From Phymatolithon calcareum (Eukaryota > Rhodophyta > Florideophyceae > Hapalidiales), in assembly GCA_977006965.1 (NCBI GenBank), contig OZ345375.1, positions 682,001 to 746,000 on the forward strand: a DNA stretch of 64,000 nt. Reading direction: 5' to 3'. The notes beneath the pieces were generated by a model that worked only from the letters and a program-made list of their open reading frames with translations, was not told the DNA's origin and searched no databases. The stretch's first letter is position 1. Each line of letters starts with the position of its first letter. Positions 45,726 to 56,156 of this stretch are shown piece after piece. Both the position numbers and the translations under genes were made by a program.

Positions 45726-47041
45726 ATGGCGCCATTGCCTATGGACTATGGAGTACTTTCTACCGCCGCCCACACCGTCGTGGGCGGCTCCAAGTCAGCA
45801 CTGAGCTGGCCCACCGTTTTAGCGTTTCTGTCCATACTGATTGCTGCCATGCAGGGCACTCTTGTGATGGAGTCTGCAGATCCGTGTCGCATCTCGTACC
45901 GAAAGGTGTGCATTCTGCTTGGACTAGAAGTTGCAGAGGTGATTATCATAGGAGCTTCAGAAGTGTTGTCTTTTGTGCAGTTGCGAACAGCTCTTACGAT
46001 ACGGCTCGAGTGGTTACAGTTTGTTCCGCCTTGTATTCTGGTGATCGGTTTTTCGGAAATGGTAATGGATGTGCTATACACGTTGGGCTGTGCAGCGAAT
46101 AGTCGCACGGAATGGGTACCATTCTCTGCGTCCGGTCGCAAGGCTGATGGCTCGAGTCGACGACACTGGGAGACGCTGTTTCTGATTGTTACAGCAGGAT
46201 GCTCATTTGTACTTGTTGGGTGGCGGCAGAGGTGGTGGTGGGTGTCCGAGGCAGTGAGTGAAAATGTGGCAAGAAGAGCAATTGAAGAAAACAGAGCGCT
46301 GAGTGTTGGAGTGATGGGATTCTGTGTTGGTTGGGGACTGATCATATCTGTCGGTGTTACACTCTTCATGTCGTGGGGATTTACTTATACAGGTGATTTG
46401 AAGGATATTCTGTATCTTTTTCGGCCAATTCATTCATGGAAACACAGTTGGAAGATGAGGCCCGAACTTCTTCTTCGACACTTGTTAAGATGAAGAGATA
46501 ACCGACACCAGAGCTGAGATCGCAGCAAAAGTTTCATAATCGATACCGTTGCGGAGAGCTTGTTGATGAACTTGCAAACATGAACGACGGTACACTGAAT
46601 CGTCAGCTTGCATTTGCACCACTCCATGTCGGAAATGCAATTGTTGGTGAGGACCAGCGTGCGATATACGAGGAATATGGTGAAGTCTCGGCGGTCACAC
46701 ATGTCTTCCTTCTGGTGGTGGAGCATCTTTCGATTCTACCGTTGCTTCTGTCTGTGGTCATCGCAGTGGCACAACTTTGGTACAAGATGGACGTGTCGAC
46801 ATTCAACTCAGTCAAGGAGTTGGTAGATGTGGTTATAGTAGTGGCGTTCGTTGAGATTGCCATTGGACTCAAATCGCTTCTGTGGGGCGTAAAGGGGCTT
46901 GGGGACGGCAAGGCGGATAAGGTGCTCAGTGATGACTCAAGATGGATTCAAAAGGTACTGAACGAGAGGAGGGAAAATAACAAACAAGACGATTCGAGTG
47001 GAAAAAGCGAAGGAGGTGAGGACGCAGAACATGATGACTGA
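45726..47041 (+). pseudogene. Gene A5, broken copy
   Basis: Starts MAPLPMDYGVLSTAAH and matches its sisters through helix 5. A 1-base deletion near 46430 (CCAATTCATTCATGG for CCAATTTATTTCATGG) then shifts the frame, which ends at 46493. In the restored frame there is also a TAA at 46499-46501, where the sisters have a Lys or Glu codon before PTPEL. Beyond that the original frame is open again to 47041 with helices 6 and 7 and EDAEHDD. Hypervariable segment 1 reads CAANSRTEW. Two independent lesions make it the only clear A pseudogene in the window. Confidence 0.85.
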
Positions 47042-47571
47042 CGTAGTGATGTGGGAGGTGTTTCGCAGGCCAAGCCAAAAATAAACGAGGTTGAGGAGCA
47101 ATGAAAAGGCGAGGCGTTTTTTGAGTCTATGAATCGAAGTTATGTAAATAAAGAGCGCGAGCGCAGGGTCGGACTCAATATTTGACATTGATACATCTGA
47201 CAATCTGTAAAACCGTTTGTTTCTTGCCTTATTGTGGAAAAATCGCTGACAATTAAATTGATCTCCTGAAACTGTTCTGCAGCAGTTCCTCATTGTTCAG
47301 AAATTTGAGTATGGCAAGGGGCCTCTCAATTCAAAGTTTTTCTCTTGACTTTGTGCTCACTCGTCCAATAAACTTGCGTCTGGAGACTGAACGCGCACCA
47401 TTGACCGCCGTGTTGTAGCGTCTAAGGTTCCCCAATTCTGTAGTTTCTCACTGAGCACAACAGGAGGAGCTCGAATAAGAACTCAGATCTAACCATAAGT
47501 TGCAGATTTAGGAAATTTTCAATTTTTCTCTCATCCTCTAAGAAGATGTCAAAGCCTCCAGTTTTGGGTTG
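47042..47571. repeat. Unit 5 spacer block, left part
   Basis: Type II spacer after A5, interrupted by a LINE. It resumes at 48918 and runs to 49922, where a second LINE begins. No gene is visible in either part. Confidence 0.5.
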
Positions 47572-48903
47572 GATATTTGATGATTTTATTTTTGAGAGCT
47601 CCCAAAGCCTCACCTTGGAGTAACGGGGCAGCTCTTGCATAATCTCTACGCTATAGTCATCTGGCTGCTCAAAACGTTCTTGATTCGTAATTCTCTCCCA
47701 ACAAGAGCTCCTGTAAGTCTCTTGCACTCAAACTCAATTTCTGTACTCATCTTCGATGACGCTAGAGTACGTTGTAAGGCGACTAGTTCGACCACCGCGG
47801 TAATCCCACAGTACGCACCCAACACTGATTTCCTCCAAAGGGGTGCTCGGTTGAATGTCAACCTTAGGCACCTTAAACGTGTTGTTCTTTCTCCTATGTA
47901 AAGGATCCCTGGTAGCTTTCCTTCAATAGGAATCTTCATTGACCTGCCTTCTTCTTCCTTTTCCCATACCTTAATTGTTTCTTCTCTCCTCCTCTTCTTC
48001 GTGACAGATCCCTCCTGGGCTTTCTGAAGGGCTTGTCGCAAGTCTTCGTACATCTTGAGATATTCAATATCCTTCATTGCTTCCTTTACGTCCTCATCTC
48101 TTCCAACGTACTCTTCTGTTTCTTCAAGGCGCTTTTTGTGCCTTACCAGGCTTAATGCAAACCTTTCTGCTTGATGACGTCTCCTCATCTTTGGTGGTCC
48201 CAGTCGGCACAGAACTCGCATTCGGTCCCGGCGGTGTTCGGCATACTTTCCGAAAACATTTTTGTAGAACAAGCCCTCTGCCGACTCGATTACCGAGAGC
48301 AATCGATTTGTCATTGGAGTAACGTGTAACGCATACTCCCATTTCGGGATAATTAGCGACTTAAAGATCCTGATGCATGTCTCCGGTTTGAATCCTCGAA
48401 CATTCACTCCAAGCTCCCGCAGCTTATGTATGCATCCTGCAGCATTTCGAACTCTTGCTATGGCCGTGTCATCCGTAACACCCTTGTTATTCATGCTTAC
48501 CCCAAGATACGAGAGTCTCCAGGCTTGATATAGTTCTCGTCCTGCCAAGTAAAACGTGTGCTTCTGAAGTCCGTTGTACTTAAGAACTTCGCTTTTTCCT
48601 GGTTTTGTGTTCCATTTCATGCCATTTTCGCTTGCCCAACTGGTCGCTATATCAAGAAGTTTCTGCATTCCTCGTCCTGTCTTCGCTTGAAGCTGAACAT
48701 CATCTGCGAACAATTGCACAGGACTTTCTGAAACGTTCCTGTCTGTCTTGGAGACGGCTTCTGCGAATGTGTCCATGAATATATTGTATAGGCATGGACT
48801 AAGCGGGGAACCTTGAGGTACTCCTCGGTCGATGATACACCACGTTTCTGTCTCGTCTCCAGCTGATGTGACCCACGATGGTTTTAACAGGTACGCAACC
48901 ATC
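47572..48903 (-). mobile_element. 5'-truncated LINE, family 2
   Basis: A 1332-base insertion flanked by CCAGTTTTGGGTTG (47558-47571 and 48904-48917). The - strand encodes 418 codons open from 48902 to 47646. These contain reverse-transcriptase motif B (GVPQGSPLSPCLYNIF), motif C (VQLFADDVQL) and a long C-terminal part like that of the LINE at 26624, with which it shares MKWNTKPGKSEVL-type sequence. Motif A and everything upstream are missing. The 3' end has an AATAAA-like tail without a long A-run. The single open frame suggests a recent insertion. Confidence 0.85.
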
Positions 48904-49924
48904 CCAGTTTTGGGTTGCCCAGTCCAGGATAACAGTGGGTAACGATTAGAGTATCCATCTACGGGTACTTAGATCTCCAAGTTTCGATATTCGTCAAAGC
49001 GAATAAGCCGTCACCCAACCTTATCTCCTGGCTTCATCGACGTGATCGGTCCACATCGAAATTCCGGCCGTGGCTTGGTCCAACATATATAAAGTCGACA
49101 GACGACGAATGTAGCGACTTCACAACCACAATGTTTCAACAATGTCCAGTGTTTATGCACACTGTTCGCAAAGCAAATACTTTGCTGACGTTGCAAGATG
49201 CTTTTTGCAACGGAAGAGAATGACAGTATTGTCATGGCTCCTGTATATACCATCCACTCGCAGTGAAAGGACTTCCACCAGTCATAGAATGATGCTCTCC
49301 AACCTCTCTGCCTTGAGAAAGTCTACGAAAGACCGCCTGAAAGTCATTGTATAAAGGACTCTATCAATTCGATAACCCGGATTCTCGAATTTATTCTTGC
49401 ACACTTTTCCGAAGGGACTACAAAACCAAATGAGGAGATACCGCAAGATGAGGCTAACCAACTGGGCCTCGTTTACAAATGTTTGGGTAGTGCACACCTG
49501 GGAGTTGACTTGTCGACCTCGCGGGCCTCATCTATCGACGGCTGAACACGAGATGCAAAAAGCACTATCCTTGGCGACACCCTGGAAATGAGTGAGGTGG
49601 CAATGCGGATTGTCTTCATGTAGGGGGCAGCATGGCATCTTCGGCGAGGTCACCACAAGTCAGAGCGCCACATTGTCAACATTAGATAACCTAAAGCCCT
49701 TGAACACCGTCCAATCCCTAGCAGTCCAGCAGAGAGCGAAGAAGCGGTCAGAAGAGGACACACGTTTCTCAGCGAGCTCTGGGCGTCTGCATGATGGTCT
49801 TGCTTGTAGTGATCTGTCCGTATCATGTTCTGCGGACATCACCCGTGAGCAGACGTTGATTCCAGGTACATCAAGGTCAGCGAAATAGACGTATGGGCAA
49901 GCAAACGCCAGTAGTCCCGCTGAG

Positions 49925-51088
49925 CTCCCTGCCATCCGCGATGGCGCCCGTGCTCCTCATGCGCTCGGCGCCCGCCCCCACCCGAGCCCCGCTGACACCG
50001 TCCTCGCTCTCACCACGGAATTCTTCCAATTCTTCAGCCACCTGCGTATCAAATTCGGTGATAATCTCCCGGATTTCCACGACCCCGCTGCAGTGTCCAC
50101 TTTCGCCCGTACGGCCCGCCGCCAGGGTGGTCATCCAGAGGCAGTTGGCGCGGCGTTGACGGTCGTTGACTCATGGGCCTCCATGCTCAACGTCGTTCAC
50201 GCCCGCCCGACTCCTCGTGCACCCGCTCCCGACCAACCCCGCGCGGCCAACGCGCAACTAACTTGGGCGCAGATTGCCACCGCTACTGTCCCATTCTCAG
50301 TTCCCCCAGTCCCTGTTGCGCCTGACACGGCTGCGCAGCCTGTCAACATCCCTGACAACGCCCACATGTCCCGCCGCGACCTTGATGCTTTTGAAAATGC
50401 TGCATCCACGGCCTTCGGAGATCGCGAACCCACGATCTCACACCTCTGCTTCCCTGGACAGCCTGTCGCTCGAGCGTCAGCGATCAGACTTGCCCTCGCT
50501 CAGGGAGGCTTACATTCTGTCCCCACTGTTGTCATCGCTGCCCCTGAGGGCGATGGCGTCTACGTCCTTGCGGACGAAGGCACCCACGTTCACATCCCGA
50601 CATGTTATGAAAATTTCAAAAAAGCAAATAATCGCTTTCTACCCCACGTCATCACTCCCGCCGCTGTCTTTTCCAAATCTGTACCACTGGCCAACGGAGC
50701 TCTGAACGAGGCCGGGAAAGCCACCCTTCGTCTAACTGTCCAGCGAGAGATCTCGCGTCTCCGTGACCTCAAATAGCGTCCCAAGCCCCGATTCATTAGC
50801 GCGCTCACTGCTCTACACCGTTCTCTCGCACCAGTAGGCTCCGAGGATCTGTCTCTTGAGACCATTGCTGCAGCTGAATCTGGCACTCAAGGGTGCACGA
50901 ACCAACCGCCTGGACCTCCCGTACCACCTCCCATCGGTGTACACCCGGATCCCTCACAGGCTGCATCCACCTCAAACCGATTCTCCGCCCTCGTGTCCCC
51001 CGACGTCCCAATGCCAGCTGTGGAGGAGGAGGACGACGTCGTTGGAACACGCGCCGCTAAGAAGCCACGAGAAGCTCGGAAACCCTAA
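49925..51088 (+). pseudogene. LINE ORF1-like protein, 5'-truncated with one nonsense codon
   Basis: The frame is open from the left insertion border (no native start), through ADTVLALTTEFFQFFSHLRI and a Pro/Ala-rich middle, to TAG at 50774-50776. It is then open in the same frame (RPKPRFISALTALHRSLAPV) to TAA at 51086-51088. The continuation includes NRFSALVSPDVP and a Lys-rich end. A single stop therefore splits a coherent ORF1. No zinc knuckle or RRM is obvious. Confidence 0.65.
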
Positions 51089-54000
51089 CCCGCCCACTCA
51101 GAACTTCCCATCCAACCCTGCCCTTCCTATCTCTTCCTCCTGCCCTACTTCTATTTCCGTCACCACTTCCCTTCTCCGCACCACAGTACGCACTATACCC
51201 TCTGTCCGAGCTGTTGCGGCACGCGAGATAAGCGTTGCTATTGCAATGCAAATGAGACGAGTCCTGAATGCTGTATCATCTTCCGACGGCATAAACCAAG
51301 TCAATGCACTCCTATCCATCCCAAAGCTCGCACTCAGGCGTTCACCGCCCAAAGGTAGGCACCGTCGCTCCCTGTCCGCCCAACAAGATGTATCCATAGT
51401 CCGCCTCGACATGGTGAAGGCCGCAGCCTGGACCTCACTTCACAGCCTGCTCAAGGATGAAAGTGCAGCTTCTAGTACGGCCCGCACTATCTCCCTCCCA
51501 CTCCCCGACGCCACAGATCGCGACTGTGGGGTGACTGCACACCGCATCCGGAAGGCCACGCGCCAGGCCCTGAACGGGGATCTCTCAAAGGCTCTCCAAA
51601 CACTGGACCACAGGCCTCTGGCATCCACCTCTGACCCAGCCGTCATAGCGGTACTACGTCAAAAACATCCTTCCTCCCCAGCTCCCGTACGAGGCCGCCT
51701 TTACGACATTGACGCACTCCCGGTGTCATATATCCTCACACAGGACGATGTGTCTAATGCCCTGTCGAAATTCAACCCTAGCTCCGGGGCCGGACCTGAT
51801 GGATTGTACCCCGCCGTCCTGCGCGCTGCCTTTAACGCCACTGACAGGATATCTAATTCTGCAGAGGCTACATTGCGCAACACACTCCTGCCTTTTCTGC
51901 AAAGGATGATACAAGGAGGCCTCCCTACCGCATCTGCTCCCATGCTTGCAGGAGCGAACCTAATTGCAATACAAGAAAATTGTGACGCGGGACCACGAAA
52001 GCTTCGTCCCATAGCAATAGGGAACGTGTACCGCCGCCTCGCCGGTCGCATCTTGGCCAAGAAAGCTGCCAACGGCGGCCAACTGAAAGCTTACCTCAAG
52101 CACCAGCTCGCCGTCGGCACTAAAGGTGGAATAGAAGCTGCCATGCACTCCACCCGGCACGTTGTGCGCAAGTTGGGGAACGATCCTTCATTTGTCCTCC
52201 TTTCAGTTGACCTGTCCAACGCCTTCAATACTTGCTGCCGACAAACGTTTCTTGACTCTGTCATCCTTAATGTCCCCAGGCTGGCCCGATTCGTCCATTA
52301 CCTCTACAGCGAAGATTCTCCTCTCTTCTGTGGCGAGGACATCATATGGTCCAAAGCGGGCACACAACAGGGCGACCCGCTAGGTATGCTTCTCTTTTGC
52401 CTCGTCCTGCAGCCAGTGATCGACTCTCTCCAAGAACAATTCGACCTCCCTCTCCACGTCTGGTACGCAGACGATGGGTCCATTGTTGCCCCAGTGCACC
52501 TCGCACGCACAGTGCTCTGCACGCTGGCGAAAGAGTGTGCCAAGTACGGCCTGACACTGAACCTCCTCAAAACCCGGGCATGGTGGCCCACAATGACGAG
52601 CGACTACCTGCGTCAGCTTCCCTGTGCCCTCCAATGGGACTCTGAAAGGAAACCGAATACTGGAATTACGCTGTTTGGCGCCGCAATTGGCACAGACGGA
52701 TACGAAGCTGCCGCTCTTGATACGCGCTCCAAGGAAGTTCAGAAGTTATTGGAGAACATATCCCTGATACGCCACCCCCAGGTCGGCTACCGACTGCAAC
52801 GATACTGTGCTAGCCACCCTAACGTAGTCTACACTCTCCGATGCCAGCCCCCTTCACCACTTGCGCTGTCATGTGAAACGCTCGACAAAATCTTCGCTGA
52901 GGGATTCGCTCATGTGCATAGGCTTCCGGTGGAACAACTCGCAGCTGGTACCACGGCAAGAAGACTACTACACCTCCCCATTCGGAAAGCAGGAATGGGC
53001 CTTCTATCCTCCTCCACCACACGGCACGCCGCTTACATTGCCTCCGTTGTGGACACGACAGAGCTAGTTACTGAACTTCTGGCACAGGCACCCCCTTACT
53101 CTCCAATTGACGCTCTTCATCCAGTCATGAGCCAGATGCATTCTGAAGTCGCGGATATCTCTAGCGATCCGAAAGATTGGATTCCAAACTTGCTAGCGCG
53201 ATCTTCCGCCAAGAGATCTGATGGGTTTAACCCATCAACACAGAGATTCCTTCTCGACGCCGTTCACAACGTGTCATTTGATTCCCTTCTTCCGCCTCGC
53301 CGACCCATGCACTTCCCACGCCCCACTAGCTTCTCGGGAATCCAGCACCATGAGTTGCAAACATTGCGTGCGCATATGCTCCAGAACGCCACAGAGGACG
53401 CCAGCAGAGTTCTCACCATGACGCCAAGCCTCCGAATGCGAACCAGGCTCACACCGGCCATCTGGAAAACGACGATACAGCGGCGTCTCCGCCTCCCCCT
53501 ATTCCCCTCCTCAACACCGCAACACCCCACTTGGTGTCCCTACTGTACCACATACACACGGCATGGGAACGAGAACCCCTTGCGGAAAAGACGGCACATT
53601 GATATCTCGAAGCGTAGACGTAACTCACAAGACTCGCAACGACTTGACGTCTACGGGGATCACGCAAGTGTATGCAACAGGGGGAGCACTGGCTACACAA
53701 GACGACACAACAGCCTGCTGAGCAGCATCGCATACATCCTCTACGGAGGAAATCAGTCTGAAATGAAATACACATTTGAACCCAAACGCGTTACTGGCGA
53801 GGCCCGGCGGCGACCGGACCTCCTAATCGAACCACGTGCTCATGGGGCAGGGAATTTAAATAACCACGTTGCGGTAGACGTAACGTTCACCAGCCCATAT
53901 GCCCCATGCAACCTTCCGCAGACTACGAAGGACACAACGTCAATACTAGTCCGATTAGATGACGCAAAAACCGCCAAGTACGCACCTGTTCTCAAGAATC

Positions 54001-54251
54001 GGATTCCGCCTGTGCAGTTCTTTCCGTTCGCCGCGACTACCAACGCCGTTCTCAGCCCTAGCGCGCACGATCTGATCGAGAAACGTGCAAGACAGAGAGC
54101 ATGCACTAGCGCGCTCCCTGAAGGTGTGCTCAGAGAAATATTTGTTACGCAAATTACGTGCGCCATACACGAATACGTGAGCCTGGCAATCAATGCACGG
54201 AGACCTAGGACCGAACGTCCAGAGGCCTGGCCTCCGGACCCCGGTGACTGA
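50856..54251 (+). CDS. LINE ORF2: reverse transcriptase with REL-type endonuclease
   Basis: An open frame of 1131 codons. The first 77 or so overlap the end of ORF1 and are probably not translated from this Met; the true start is uncertain. Reverse-transcriptase motifs: A, LLSVDLSNAFNT (D452); B, GTQQGDPLGMLLFCLVL; C, WYADDGS (D539, D540). The C-terminal part has CPYC (from residue 894), then DVYGDHASVCN, giving a CCHC zinc motif. It is followed by RRPDLLIEP (D988) and NHVAVDVTF (D1008), the PD-(D/E)xK restriction-like endonuclease arrangement of R2/R4-type LINEs. No stop or frameshift is seen, so the enzyme could be active. The exact clade is not determined. Confidence 0.85.
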   Translation: MRPLLQLNLALKGARTNRLDLPYHLPSVYTRIPHRLHPPQTDSPPSCPPTSQCQLWRRRTTSLEHAPLRSHEKLGNPNPPTQNFPSNPALPISSSCPTSISVTTSLLRTTVRTIPSVRAVAAREISVAIAMQMRRVLNAVSSSDGINQVNALLSIPKLALRRSPPKGRHRRSLSAQQDVSIVRLDMVKAAAWTSLHSLLKDESAASSTARTISLPLPDATDRDCGVTAHRIRKATRQALNGDLSKALQTLDHRPLASTSDPAVIAVLRQKHPSSPAPVRGRLYDIDALPVSYILTQDDVSNALSKFNPSSGAGPDGLYPAVLRAAFNATDRISNSAEATLRNTLLPFLQRMIQGGLPTASAPMLAGANLIAIQENCDAGPRKLRPIAIGNVYRRLAGRILAKKAANGGQLKAYLKHQLAVGTKGGIEAAMHSTRHVVRKLGNDPSFVLLSVDLSNAFNTCCRQTFLDSVILNVPRLARFVHYLYSEDSPLFCGEDIIWSKAGTQQGDPLGMLLFCLVLQPVIDSLQEQFDLPLHVWYADDGSIVAPVHLARTVLCTLAKECAKYGLTLNLLKTRAWWPTMTSDYLRQLPCALQWDSERKPNTGITLFGAAIGTDGYEAAALDTRSKEVQKLLENISLIRHPQVGYRLQRYCASHPNVVYTLRCQPPSPLALSCETLDKIFAEGFAHVHRLPVEQLAAGTTARRLLHLPIRKAGMGLLSSSTTRHAAYIASVVDTTELVTELLAQAPPYSPIDALHPVMSQMHSEVADISSDPKDWIPNLLARSSAKRSDGFNPSTQRFLLDAVHNVSFDSLLPPRRPMHFPRPTSFSGIQHHELQTLRAHMLQNATEDASRVLTMTPSLRMRTRLTPAIWKTTIQRRLRLPLFPSSTPQHPTWCPYCTTYTRHGNENPLRKRRHIDISKRRRNSQDSQRLDVYGDHASVCNRGSTGYTRRHNSLLSSIAYILYGGNQSEMKYTFEPKRVTGEARRRPDLLIEPRAHGAGNLNNHVAVDVTFTSPYAPCNLPQTTKDTTSILVRLDDAKTAKYAPVLKNRIPPVQFFPFAATTNAVLSPSAHDLIEKRARQRACTSALPEGVLREIFVTQITCAIHEYVSLAINARRPRTERPEAWPPDPGD

Positions 54252-54509
54252 TACTTAGGACCATTCAAGTGTCATACCTTCTAGCGGAAGTAAAAAGTAC
54301 AGAACCGTGATGCAACATCAGCTCGTCGGAGAACTGAATGTAAATTGCATTCAGATTCGAGGGTCGTTGGGTCCAGAGTTAAGCCTTTGTTAATACCAAC
54401 AACAACTGTCCTAAATGTACATGAATATGATCGTGATCGCACCGGAACTACTTCATCTTTCCACCTTCACACTGGGCAAAAATGCAAACTAAACCTAGGC
54501 AGCCATTTC

Positions 54510-56156
54510 CTAATCTGCCTTCAGCACGAAAAAGGCGAAAACTGCTGCGAGAAGGGACCACAGTCCACCTATTCGCATCACCCACGCTTCGCCCCATGCC
54601 TTGCTCACCCATCCGGTATATGTTGTATCGATGAGCTGAGGGACGACTGCAAAAATGTTCAATGAACCCAAGTGCCTGTTCAGTTACGACAGATAAAAAA
54701 GGAGTAACAATGAATGAAAGAGTAAGAACGATGATTGTCGAGAAGAGCTGGACCTATTAAGAGAGCGCAAAACGTACTTTCCGCGATTAGCTTTGGTAGA
54801 ATTTTTCACCGTCAATGCAGGAGGAATCGTTAACAGCACGGTGAACGGAATTGCATACGCTGCAACCGCAAATTGTCCCCAAAATACGCTATGTGTTCCG
54901 GCAAATAGAAGAATTATTACTCCATAGAGAAAAAATGCCATCCCAAACAACTTGTCCGGGTTCACCAATTTCAGCATACGTGGGTACGCAGCCGCTGTCA
55001 CAATGCTTAACAACGCACGCACGGTACCGGCCGTACCAACAACCGCCATCCCAAGCTCATATCTTTTCTTGGCAGCTATACTTCCCTCGGGGTCCCCTTG
55101 AAGAACAGAAGAACCAAGCCATGCCGAAGCATTCGGAAGAACACAGAAAAATGCAAAAAATCCCAGCGCAAACGCGCCACCGACACGCCACAGCCACCCC
55201 GGGATGCCTCGCAAGTATGCCAACAGCCCCTTCGGTACCTTGACAAGTGTAGAACAAAGCCCTTCGTGTTCGGCAGTGTTTTCGTCAGAATGCGGCACTT
55301 TGTGTTGCTCCTCATTTGCCACAACGATCATAGTAACGCTCGTACAAATATATGCAATCGCCGTGAGCAGAAACAGAAACCGTAGATGCACGACAGGATC
55401 CTTATAGCGCATGAGTATGAGGTTGACGGAAAAGTCACCCAGACTGCCCATTACAACGGTGGCACTCTGCACGGCATGTTGCTGCCGTTCCGGTACGAGA
55501 TCGCCTTGCAAAGCACGCACTGCGCTCGCATGAAAGGTAGCACCGTCGCCCCGTTAATATCATTACCAATCGAACGGGAAAAAAGCACGGTGCGAATGGC
55601 ACTTACCAGGAAACATCGAAGTATTAATAGAAAGATCCATAACCGCAAAAGAAACAACAGCAATAACAAGCGCAGAAAAATGCGTCGCGCCAGGAAACAG
55701 CACGGCCGCAATCTCCCGTGCATTTGAAAACACCATCATCCCACAGAAAGTCCCGACAGCACCGGCGACAATGAACGGCCTTCGCCGTCCAAGTCGCGAC
55801 GTACAATGATCGCTCAGTCGTCCCACAAGCGGCGCCACAACAAGTCCACTTATCGGTCCCAGTACCCATACCACGTGACTGATGACAGGTCCCGAGCTCA
55901 AAGCGCTTGCAAAGTACGGGGTTGTGACGGCCATTTCGAGCGCCCATGCGGCGGAGATGCCGAAGTTCACAATGCTGAGAAGGTAGATCCTTGCGAGCGA
56001 GACTTCGCGGTCAGAAATGTCTGGATCTTTCACCTGTGCACTTTCAACGTCGACCACGAGGGGCGCCTCATCTTCGTACTCGGACTCTGTGCCGGCGGCG
56101 TGGGGGGCACGCATGGTCGCACGGCGGGGGCGCGATGTGCGCAGGCGGAAGGGCAT
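54510..56156 (-). CDS. SLC45/SUT-like sugar transporter, apparently complete, three exons
   Basis: Exon 1 is 56156-55607, exon 2 is 55519-54778 and exon 3 is 54675-54510. The introns are 87 bases (GTAAGT..GCAG) and 102 bases (GTACGT..ACAG). The joined frame is exactly 486 codons, giving 485 aa, the usual length for the family. Markers are the first helix VNFGISAAWALEM, SRLGRRRPFIVAG after helix 3, MDLSINT..PVRALQGDLVP at the intron 1 junction, and HLGSLNIFAVVPQLIDTTYT in exon 3. The family (GPH/SLC45, plant SUT) couples H+ to sucrose or related sugars at membranes; the substrate here is not deducible. The Met at 56156 is preferred; an upstream in-frame Met at 56312 exists. Exons 2 and 3 are nearly identical to array copies T1 to T4, whereas exon 1 and intron 1 are diverged. 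Confidence 0.85.

Larger units (their letters stand above)
49923..54296 (+). mobile_element. REL-endonuclease LINE, nearly full length
   Basis: A 4.4-kb non-LTR element lacking its extreme 5' end, with an ORF1-like frame and a long ORF2. The GC-rich, Pro-rich coding sequence is unlike its surroundings. The left junction follows CCAGTAGTCCCGCTG and the right junction is GAAGTAAAAAG/TACAGAACC. Comparison with units 2 and 3 shows that about 39 target bases (CTTGTTCTTAGTC to GACTTTGTT) were lost and no duplication was made. The 3' end matches the truncated copy at 23691. Confidence 0.85.
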
